Shown: piece by piece, positions 16,413 through 22,765 of the stretch
How the letters are laid out: each line of letters begins with the position of its first letter
Numbering within the stretch: position 1 is the stretch's first letter
From: Streptomyces geranii
GTDB taxonomy: Bacteria > Actinomycetota > Actinomycetes > Streptomycetales > Streptomycetaceae
DNA: 64,000 nt
Direction of reading: 5' to 3'
NCBI RefSeq assembly: GCF_002954775.1
Contig: NZ_PJME01000019.1
Span: 62,001 to 126,000 of the forward strand
Translations under genes and position numbers: made by a program
Notes under the pieces: generated by a model
Told to the model about the DNA's origin: nothing
The model's input: only the letters and a program-made list of their open reading frames with translations
The model's database searches: none

Positions 16413-17201
16413 ATGACCGCCACGACGCCCCGGCACGTACTGATCCTCGGCGGCACGACGGAGTCCCGCCGCCTGGCCGAACTGCTCCAGGGAGCCCCGG
16501 GGGCAAGAGTCACCAGCTCCCTGGCCGGCCGCGTGGCCACCCCCCGCCTCCCGCCGGGCGAGGTCCGGGTCGGCGGTTTCGGGGGCGCCGAAGGGCTCGC
16601 CGCGTGGCTGTGCGAGCACCGGGTGGACGTGCTCGTCGACGCCACCCACCCCTTCGCCGAGACGATCAGCGCCAACGCGGCCCGGGCCGCCGCGACGGCC
16701 CACGTCCCCCTGCTCGCGCTCCGCCGCCCCGGCTGGACCCCCGTAGAAGGGGACGACTGGCACGAGGTCGGCTCCCTGACGGAGGCCGCCGCGCTGCTCC
16801 CCACCCTCGGTCGTCGCGTCTTCCTCACCACCGGACGCACGGGCCTGGCAGCCTTCGCCGACCATGACTTGGCGGAGCTGTGGTTCCTCGTACGTTCCGT
16901 GGACGCGCCCGAGCCCCCGTACCCGGCCCGTATGGAGGTACTGCTCGACCGAGGCCCCTTCACCCTCGACGGCGAGCACGGCGAACGCGAACTGCTGCGC
17001 CGCCACCGCATCGACGTCGTAGTGACCAAGGACAGCGGGGGAGCGGCCACGGCCCCGAAGCTCACGGCGGCGCGGGAGGCGGGGCTGCCGGTGGTCGTGG
17101 TCCGCAGACCAGCGGCCCCCGAGGGTGTCCCGGTCGTACCCGACCCGGAGTCGGCGGCCAGCTGGATCAGGGAGCAGGGAAGTAGGGAAGTAGGGAAGTA
17201 G
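16413..17201 (+). CDS. cobK: Precorrin-6A reductase
   Basis: NADPH-dependent reductase that converts precorrin-6A to 6B, 262 aa. N-terminal HVLILGGTTESRRLAELL is the CobK/CbiJ dinucleotide-binding signature. VDVLVDATHPFAETISANAARA and RVFLTTGRTGLAAF follow, then IDVVVTKDSGGAATAPKLTAA, the conserved C-terminal block. The ATG at 16413 is the only start that gives the family N-terminus. The last codons and stop lie inside a threefold 8-bp tandem repeat (17177-17200), so length change there would alter the C-terminal tail. It follows cobM in the likely cobLMK operon. Confidence 0.94.
   Translation: MTATTPRHVLILGGTTESRRLAELLQGAPGARVTSSLAGRVATPRLPPGEVRVGGFGGAEGLAAWLCEHRVDVLVDATHPFAETISANAARAAATAHVPLLALRRPGWTPVEGDDWHEVGSLTEAAALLPTLGRRVFLTTGRTGLAAFADHDLAELWFLVRSVDAPEPPYPARMEVLLDRGPFTLDGEHGERELLRRHRIDVVVTKDSGGAATAPKLTAAREAGLPVVVVRRPAAPEGVPVVPDPESAASWIREQGSREVGK
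17177..17200 (+). repeat. GGGAAGTA tandem array at the cobK 3' end
   Basis: Three head-to-tail copies of GGGAAGTA. The array contains the last sense codons and stop of cobK. Because eight is not a multiple of three, a gained or lost unit would shift frame at the protein end only. Confidence 0.85.
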
Positions 17202-17318
17202 GGGGAGCAAGGGAGCACTTGAACCTCCTCCCTTTCCGTTCCCTGGCCGAAACCTGACACGCCCTTTGCCGCCCTGATCTTGTACTTGCAACCGATGCGC
17301 AGAAGCCTGGTGGATGCG

Positions 17319-17336
17319 GCGGCTGAAAGCAGCCGC
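17319..17336 (+). promoter_or_regulatory. Stem-loop in the leader of the Ni/Co permease gene
   Basis: Perfect 7-bp stem GCGGCTG-AAAG-CAGCCGC. It sits between cobK and the permease, ahead of the 10-bp repeat array, and could act in the 5' leader. It lacks a U-tract, so it is not a convincing terminator. Confidence 0.4.
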
Positions 17337-17343
17337 GCGCAGA

Positions 17344-17383
17344 GAAGCATCGACAGGCATTGAGAAGCATCGAGAAGCATCGA
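17344..17383 (+). repeat. Four helically phased 10-bp repeats before the Ni/Co permease
   Basis: GAAGCATCGA occurs at 17344-17353, 17364-17373 and 17374-17383, with the variant CAGGCATTGA at 17354-17363. The period of exactly 10 bp puts each unit on about the same helix face. The array ends 19 bases before the permease ATG, so it covers either the promoter-proximal leader or the ribosome-binding region. Function unknown. Confidence 0.75.
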
Positions 17384-17402
17384 GAAGTAAGGCCACATCC
17401 CC

Positions 17403-18521
17403 ATGGCGACCGTGTCCGGTTCCCCTCCCGAGTCCGTCCGGCACCGTATCCGTACGTCGATGACCCGCAAGGAGTGGGCGAGCCTCGGCGGAATGGCCGC
17501 CTTCATCCTGGCCCTGCACGTCATCGGCTGGTTCACGCTGGTCGTGATCGTCGCCCCCGAGCACTACAGCCTCGGTACGAAGACCTTCGGTATCGGCATC
17601 GGCGTCACCGCCTACACCCTCGGCATGCGCCACGCCTTCGACGCCGACCACATCGCCGCCATCGACAACACCACCCGCAAGCTGATGAGCGAGGGGCAGC
17701 GTCCGCTCTCCGTGGGCTTCTGGTTCTCGCTCGGCCACTCCAGCATCGTGTTCGCCCTGGCCTTCCTGCTCTCCCTCGGCGTCAAGGCGTTGGCCGACCC
17801 GGTCGCGAACGACGACTCCACGCTCCACAGCGTCACGGGCTGGATAGGCACGACGGTCTCGGGCACCTTCCTCTACGCCATCGCGATCATCAACCTCGTG
17901 ATCATGGCGGGCATCTGGAAGGTCTTCCGCCAGATGCGCACCGGCCACTTCGACGAGGACGCACTCGAAGAGCAGCTCAACAAGCGCGGCTTCATGAACC
18001 GCCTCCTGGGCCGCCTGATGAAGTCGATCACCAAGCCGTGGCAGATGTACCCCCTGGGCCTCCTCTTCGGCCTCGGCTTCGACACCGCCACGGAGATCGC
18101 CCTGCTCGTCCTCGCGGGCTCGGGCGCGGCGTCCGGACTGCCCTGGTACGCGATCCTGTGCCTGCCGGTCCTCTTCGCGGCAGGCATGTCCCTGCTCGAC
18201 ACGATCGACGGTTCGTTCATGAACTTCGCCTACGGCTGGGCCTTCTCCAAGCCGGTCCGCAAGGTCTACTACAACCTCACGATCACCGGCCTGTCGGTCG
18301 CCGTGGCACTCATCATCGGCACGGTCGAACTACTGGGCCTGATCGCAGAACAGGCGGACCTGCACGGGCCGTTCTGGAACTGGGTCTCCGGCCTGGACCT
18401 CAACATCATCGGGTACGTCATTGTCGGGCTGTTCTTCGCTACGTGGGCGGTGGCGCTGCTGGTGTGGAAGTTCGGGCGGATCGAGGAGAGGTGGACGGCG
18501 GGGTTGGCGGAGAAGAGGTGA
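17403..18521 (+). CDS. NiCoT-family nickel/cobalt permease
   Basis: High-affinity secondary transporter for Ni2+ or Co2+, 372 aa with about eight membrane helices. The signature in helix II, RHAFDADHIAAIDNTTRK, contains the HX4DH metal-binding motif. LGFDTATEIALLVLAGSGA and the FAAGMSLLDTIDGSFMNFAYGWAF block are the second and third NiCoT signatures. Its place directly after cobLMK suggests cobalt supply for corrin synthesis, though selectivity cannot be read from sequence alone. The ATG lies 19 bases after the 10-bp repeat array. A TTGCAA box at 17286-17291 hints at nickel-dependent control by a Nur-type regulator, weakly. It ends at a converging terminator region. Confidence 0.93.
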   Translation: MATVSGSPPESVRHRIRTSMTRKEWASLGGMAAFILALHVIGWFTLVVIVAPEHYSLGTKTFGIGIGVTAYTLGMRHAFDADHIAAIDNTTRKLMSEGQRPLSVGFWFSLGHSSIVFALAFLLSLGVKALADPVANDDSTLHSVTGWIGTTVSGTFLYAIAIINLVIMAGIWKVFRQMRTGHFDEDALEEQLNKRGFMNRLLGRLMKSITKPWQMYPLGLLFGLGFDTATEIALLVLAGSGAASGLPWYAILCLPVLFAAGMSLLDTIDGSFMNFAYGWAFSKPVRKVYYNLTITGLSVAVALIIGTVELLGLIAEQADLHGPFWNWVSGLDLNIIGYVIVGLFFATWAVALLVWKFGRIEERWTAGLAEKR

Positions 18522-18828
18522 GGGGGGTGCAGCGGGGCTCTGTTTTCCCACCCACCCGCCCTTACTGCCGCTTCAGCACAGGTCGGGGTGTCTTGGTCCG
18601 TTCGGTGTTTGCAGGGCCAGGCTGGTTCCGCTCAGCTCTGATTTCCCGCCCGCCCACCCGTTTACTGCCTCTTACCCAGCCCAGGCCGGGGCCTCTCAGC
18701 CTGTCCGGCGTTTGAGGACGAGCGCGTTCAGCGCGATAGGGGGGTCTGGGGGCGCAGCCCCCAGGGATGGGTACGGGTAGGGGCGGCGGGGGCGAAAACT
18801 TGCTCGGCTGCTCCCAACCCCTCGCCCC
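18522..18828. other. Converging intergenic region with dispersed-type Streptomyces hairpin element
   Basis: No gene is visible in these 307 bases. The right part (about 18695-18800) has the look of a repeat I recall as common in Streptomyces genomes: CTGTCCGGCGTTTGAGGACG, then a G-rich run, a stem-loop, and GGGTAGGGGCGGCGGGGGCG followed by AAAA. The left part is pyrimidine-rich with repeated CCCACCC and TTTACTGC-like words. It separates the permease and cobIJ 3' ends. Confidence 0.6.
18746..18764. terminator. Bidirectional hairpin between permease and cobIJ
   Basis: Perfect 8-bp GC-rich stem CTGGGGGC-GCA-GCCCCCAG. It lies between converging genes, and the minus strand has a TTTT run about 30 bases before it. 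It probably ends both transcripts, within the dispersed repeat-like element. Confidence 0.6.
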
Positions 18829-20352
18829 CTACCCCTCCGGATACCTCCGAGGAGTCCAAACAACCTCCCCCCCATCCCCCCGCCGAACCACCCGCGTCTG
18901 TGACGACCCGACCAGCAGGATCGTCCGCATGTCGACCTTGGCCGGGTCCAGGTCGGCCAGCCGCACCACCCGCACCCGCTCCCCCGAACCCCCCACATCC
19001 CGAGCCACCACCACAGGCGTCTCAGGCGCCCGGTACTCCAGAAGCAGCTCCCGCGCCTTGCCCACCTGCCAGGTACGGCTGCCGGACCCGGGGTTGTACA
19101 GCGCCAGCACCAGATCCGCCGAGGCCGCCGCGCGGAGCCGTTCCGCGATGACCTCCCAGGGCTTCAGCCGGTCGGAGAGGGAGATGGTGGCGTAGTCGTG
19201 GCCGAGCGGAGCGCCCGCGCGGGCCGCCGCCGCGTTGGCCGCGGTCACCCCCGGCAGCACCCGCACCGGCACATCGGCGTACTCCTTCTGCGAGGCCACC
19301 TCCAGCACGGCCGTGGCCATCGCGAAGACCCCGGGGTCACCGCCCGACACGACAGCCACCCGCCGCCCGCGCCGGGCCAGGTCGAGCGCGAACTCCGCCC
19401 GCTCCGACTCGACCCGGTTGTCGGAACCGTGCCGTACCTGCCCCGCCCGTACCGGCACCCGGTCCAGATAGGTGGTGTAGCCGACCAGTTCGTCGGCGGC
19501 GGCCAGCGCGCCCCGCGTCTCCGGCGTCAGCCACAACGGGCCCGCCGGACCGGTCCCGACCACCACCACCTCGCCCCGCTCCCGCGCCGCCGGCCGCTCC
19601 ACATCCACCCTGCTCGGCAGCACCGCCACCGAGAAGTACGGCACCGACTCCGGGTCCACGTCCGCCAGTTCGGCCAGCCGCTCCCCGGCCATCGTGGCCC
19701 GTTCGACGTACCGCGCCTCACCGAGCCGCCCCGAACTCTCCAGCGCGCTGCGGACCTTGGTGAAGGTGCGCCCCAGCTTCATCACCACGGCGACGTCCGT
19801 CGCGGCGAGCCGTGCCGCCAACTCCTCCTCGGGCAGGGTGCCCGGCAGGATCGTCAGTACTTCCTCGCCCTCGGCGAGGGGCGTACCGAGGCGGGCAGCC
19901 GCCGCCGACACTGACGTGACACCGGGGATCACCTCGGTCTCGTACCGGTCCACGAGTCGTTTGTGCATGTGCATGTAGGAGCCGTAGAAGAGCGGGTCGC
20001 CCTCGGCGAGGACGGCGACCGTGCGCCCGGCGTCCAGGTGCGCGGCGAGCCGCGCCGACGCCTCCGCGTAGAACTCGTCCATCGCGCCCTGGTAGCCGCC
20101 GGGGTGGTCGGTGGTCTCCGTCGTGAGCGGGTAGACCAGCGGCTCCTCGATGTGGTCGGCCCGGATGTGCTGCGCCGCGATCGAACGCGCGATCGACCGT
20201 CCGTGCCGGGCACTGTGGTACGCGATCACATCCGCCCCGGCGATGACCTCGACGGCCCGTACGGTCATCAGCGACGGATCACCGGGCCCGAGCCCGACCC
20301 CGTACAGCCGCCCGACTTCGAACTGTTCAGTACTGCTCATCCGTCGGCTCAT
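18829..20352 (-). CDS. cobIJ: Precorrin-2 C20-methyltransferase / precorrin-3B C17-methyltransferase fusion
   Basis: Fused tetrapyrrole methyltransferase, 507 aa. Residues ~14-255 are CobI (LYGVGLGPGDPSLMTVRAVE, VLAEGDPLFYGSYMHMHKRL, VIPGVTSVSAAAARLGTPL), which methylates precorrin-2 at C20. Residues ~258-507 are CobJ (VVVVGTGPAGPLWLTPETRG, VAVVSGGDPGVFAMATAVLE, VLPGVTAANAAAARAGAPLG, DLVLALYNPGSGSR), which contracts the ring by methylating C17 of precorrin-3B. Both halves have their GxGPGD/GTGPAG SAM loops. Start ATG at 20352 overlaps the cobH stop as ATGA; a second Met five codons in is also possible. Last gene of the cobGHIJ operon. Confidence 0.95.
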   Translation of the reverse strand: MSRRMSSTEQFEVGRLYGVGLGPGDPSLMTVRAVEVIAGADVIAYHSARHGRSIARSIAAQHIRADHIEEPLVYPLTTETTDHPGGYQGAMDEFYAEASARLAAHLDAGRTVAVLAEGDPLFYGSYMHMHKRLVDRYETEVIPGVTSVSAAAARLGTPLAEGEEVLTILPGTLPEEELAARLAATDVAVVMKLGRTFTKVRSALESSGRLGEARYVERATMAGERLAELADVDPESVPYFSVAVLPSRVDVERPAARERGEVVVVGTGPAGPLWLTPETRGALAAADELVGYTTYLDRVPVRAGQVRHGSDNRVESERAEFALDLARRGRRVAVVSGGDPGVFAMATAVLEVASQKEYADVPVRVLPGVTAANAAAARAGAPLGHDYATISLSDRLKPWEVIAERLRAAASADLVLALYNPGSGSRTWQVGKARELLLEYRAPETPVVVARDVGGSGERVRVVRLADLDPAKVDMRTILLVGSSQTRVVRRGDGGEVVWTPRRYPEG

Positions 20353-20981
20353 TCCACTTCACTCGCCATCGCGTTCAGCGCGGCGGCGGCGAGGGCGCTG
20401 CCCCCGCGACGGCCGCGTACGACGAGATGCTCCAGGCCCGACGGATGCGCCACCAGCGCGTCCTTGGACTCGGCCGCGCCGATGAAGCCGACCGGGACCC
20501 CGATCACGGCGGCGGGCCGGGGAGCACCCTCCTCGATCATCTCCAGCAGCCGGAAGAGCGCGGTGGGCGCGTTGCCGACGGCGACGACCGAACCCTCCAG
20601 CCGGTCCCGCCACAGCTCCAGCGCCGCCGCGCTGCGCGTGGTGCCGAGCTTGGCGGCGAGGTCGGGGACGGCCGGGTCGGAGAGGGTGCAGAGCACGTCG
20701 TTCCCGGCGGGCAGCCGCTTGCGGGTCACCCCGCTGGCCACCATCTGTACGTCGGTGAAGATCGGCGCCCCGGCCCGCAGCGCCTCCCGGGCGCGGGCCA
20801 CGACGCCGGGCGTGTACGACAGGTCCCGTACGAGGTCGACCATCCCGCAGGCGTGGATCATCCGGACCGCGACCTGGCTGACGTCGGCGGGCAGGCCCGC
20901 GAGGTCGGCCTCCGCGCGGATGGTGGCGAAGGACTGGCGGTAGATGGCCGCGCCGTCCTTCTCGTAGTCGTACGTGGTCAC
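20349..20981 (-). CDS. cobH: Precorrin-8X methylmutase
   Basis: Isomerase that moves the C11 methyl to C12 and yields hydrogenobyrinate, 210 aa, normal length. YDYEKDGAAIYRQSFATIR opens the protein. VAVRMIHACGMVDL contains the catalytic His. GAPIFTDVQMVASGVTRKRL, VVAVGNAPTALFRLLEMIE and AVIGVPVGFIGAAESKDAL are standard CobH/CbiC blocks. It lies 45 bases after cobG and its stop overlaps the cobIJ start, so it belongs to the same operon. Confidence 0.96.
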   Translation of the reverse strand: MTTYDYEKDGAAIYRQSFATIRAEADLAGLPADVSQVAVRMIHACGMVDLVRDLSYTPGVVARAREALRAGAPIFTDVQMVASGVTRKRLPAGNDVLCTLSDPAVPDLAAKLGTTRSAAALELWRDRLEGSVVAVGNAPTALFRLLEMIEEGAPRPAAVIGVPVGFIGAAESKDALVAHPSGLEHLVVRGRRGGSALAAAALNAMASEVE

Positions 20982-21026
20982 GGTGTTCTTCTCACTTCGG
21001 GTTCGCGTCGGTGCGGCTCGGGTCGT

Positions 21027-22454
21027 TCATATGGTGATGGCGGTGGTCGCGTCGATGGCCGCCAGGGCTGTGGCGAGGTCGGAGGGGTGGTCCAGGTCAG
21101 TGAAGGTGCTCCGGGGCTCCGCCCCCTCCACCGCCCTGGAGAGGCGGTAGCCGCCGCCCTCCGGGGCCGCGACCACGTCCACCCGGTCGCCCCGGGGATG
21201 TCCGCAGCGGCGTTCGCACCCGGACCAGTACACGGGGAGACCGTACGGGGAGACCGCGTCGAGCGCGCCGGCCGCGTCGGTACGGACATCCGCCCGCGAC
21301 TTGGCGCAGCCGGGCTGCCCGATGCACGCGCCGACGCGCAGCCAGGGCGAGCCGGGGTCGGTGACGAGACCGGTGGCGGCGAGACGCGCGAGCGACTCGT
21401 GCGCGTCCGCCGCTGTTGCTGCCGCTGTCGCTGCCCCTGTTCCAGGCGCTGTTGCTGTCGGCGGCGCCTGTGTGGGAAGTACCACACCGCGCCACGGGGT
21501 GAGACGCAGCTCACCGGCACCGCAACCGGTGGAGGCGATCCGCGTCAGCTCTCGCCACTGCGCGGCCGACAGCCGCCCCAGGGGCACGTGCACGGACAGC
21601 CCGTTCCGGACGGCACCCGGGGCCGGTCCGTCCGTACGGTCGGTCGTACGGGCCCGGCGTTCGTGGCCGATGCCCCCGGCGGTCAGCCGTCGCCCCACCG
21701 CGTCGAGCAACTCGCCCTCGGTGAGCGGGAGTTCGGCCACCCGCCAGACACGGCCACCGGGCGCCCGTATCGCCGCTTCCACGGCCAGTTCGAGAAAAGT
21801 CTCCGCAGCCGCCAGCGCCGCCCCCGGCGCATCCTCGGCCGATATGCGCAGGGCCGCCGCACCGGACGCATCGCACGCCCCGAGCCCGAGTTCCGCGTCG
21901 CCGTCCGCCGTCGCCCGCAGGGTCACATCGGCGTCGAGGCCGGTCATGTCGCCGCGGCCGTCGTCGAGGGCGAACAGGAACCGTCCCGAGAGGCCGCGCG
22001 CCGGTTCGCTCGCGCACAGCGCGGTGTCGAGGGCGGTGAGCCAGGGACGTACGGCGAAGTGGCCGTGGCCGTGACTGTGGCCGTGTCCGTCGAGGCCGGA
22101 GAGGGGGGAGGCGACGATGTTGCGGACCCGTTCGTGGGTCGGTGAGGGGAGCAGACCTGACTCTGTCAGCAGGCTCGCCAACTCCGCGCCGCAGTCGTCC
22201 GCCAGGCCCCGGACCTGCACGTTGCCGCGCGAGGTGAGGTGGAGGTCGCCGTCGCCGAGGCGGCGGGTGACCTCGGCGAGGGTCTCCGCCTGGGCGGTGG
22301 TCAGGACGCCGCCGGGAATCCGTACGCGGGCCAGCGCGCCGTCGTCCGCCGCGTGCAGCCGGAGGGTGCCGGGGCAGGCGTCGCCGAGGTCCCGTGAGGC
22401 CGCTGTGGCCTGAGGGGACGGACGGAGGGCAGCCGAGGACATGGCGGCGAGCAT
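21027..22454 (-). CDS. cobG: Precorrin-3B synthase (sulfite/nitrite reductase-like)
   Basis: Oxygen-dependent enzyme that hydroxylates C20 of precorrin-3A, the hallmark of the aerobic pathway. About 475 aa from ATG 22454; ATG 22442 or GTG 22466 are alternatives. Two ferredoxin-like half-domains alternate with a siroheme/Fe4S4 domain. GDLHLTSRGNVQVRGL and LRLTPWRGVVLP are repeat-domain motifs, and the cluster cysteines lie in TGCGAGE, CIGQPGCAKSRAD and SGCERRCGHP. Odd features are a His-rich loop GLDGHGHSHGHGHF near residue 120 and an Ala/Thr-rich insertion ATAPGTGAATAAATAADA before the cluster, both from hexamer-like DNA. First gene of the minus-strand cob operon. Confidence 0.92.
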   Translation of the reverse strand: MLAAMSSAALRPSPQATAASRDLGDACPGTLRLHAADDGALARVRIPGGVLTTAQAETLAEVTRRLGDGDLHLTSRGNVQVRGLADDCGAELASLLTESGLLPSPTHERVRNIVASPLSGLDGHGHSHGHGHFAVRPWLTALDTALCASEPARGLSGRFLFALDDGRGDMTGLDADVTLRATADGDAELGLGACDASGAAALRISAEDAPGAALAAAETFLELAVEAAIRAPGGRVWRVAELPLTEGELLDAVGRRLTAGGIGHERRARTTDRTDGPAPGAVRNGLSVHVPLGRLSAAQWRELTRIASTGCGAGELRLTPWRGVVLPTQAPPTATAPGTGAATAAATAADAHESLARLAATGLVTDPGSPWLRVGACIGQPGCAKSRADVRTDAAGALDAVSPYGLPVYWSGCERRCGHPRGDRVDVVAAPEGGGYRLSRAVEGAEPRSTFTDLDHPSDLATALAAIDATTAITI

Positions 22455-22461
22455 ACCCACC

Positions 22462-22550
22462 CCCACCTGCGATGTACCGTGCGCCCACCTGCGGTCTACC
22501 GTGTGCCCTCGTCGCCTGCCTCACCCGCCCCACCTGCGATGTATCCTCCG
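22462..22550. repeat. Three 22-bp direct repeats between cobG and the cobN riboswitch
   Basis: CCCACCTGCGATGTACCGTG-type units begin at 22462, 22484 and 22529, each 22 bp. The first two are adjacent and the third is 67 bp from the first, about three unit lengths. They fill the divergent control region. They may be binding sites for a regulator of cobG, which has no riboswitch of its own, or decayed promoter duplications. Confidence 0.7.
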
Positions 22551-22594
22551 CCCTCGTCCCCCGCCCCTTACCATTCCGCCCTTACTATGCTGAT

Positions 22595-22748
22595 CGGCGG
22601 ATCATCCGATCCGCCGTCGCCATGACGGCGACAGGGGAGGAAGCCGGTGCGAGTCCGGCGCGGTCCCGCCACTGTGAGTCCGGCCGACGAGGTCCGGGCG
22701 AGTCAGGAACTCCCGCAGTCCGACACCGCCCGGGGCGCGGACACCCCG
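22595..22748 (+). promoter_or_regulatory. Cobalamin riboswitch upstream of cobN
   Basis: Contains the adenosylcobalamin aptamer core AAGCCGGTGCGAGTCCGGCG (22641-22660) followed by CGGTCCCGCCACTGTGAGTC (22661-22680) with the invariant GCCACTG box, and the 3' part CGAGTCAGGAACTCCCGC. An 8-bp hairpin GGCGGATC-ATCC-GATCCGCC (22597-22616) precedes it. A further stem CGGGG...CCCCG (22731-22748) abuts GAGGAAGG, the cobN ribosome-binding site, so control is probably at translation initiation. A -10-like TACTAT at 22583-22588 could start the leader. Cobalamin would repress cobN. Confidence 0.9.
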
Positions 22749-22765
22749 AGGAAGGCCGACGCCGC

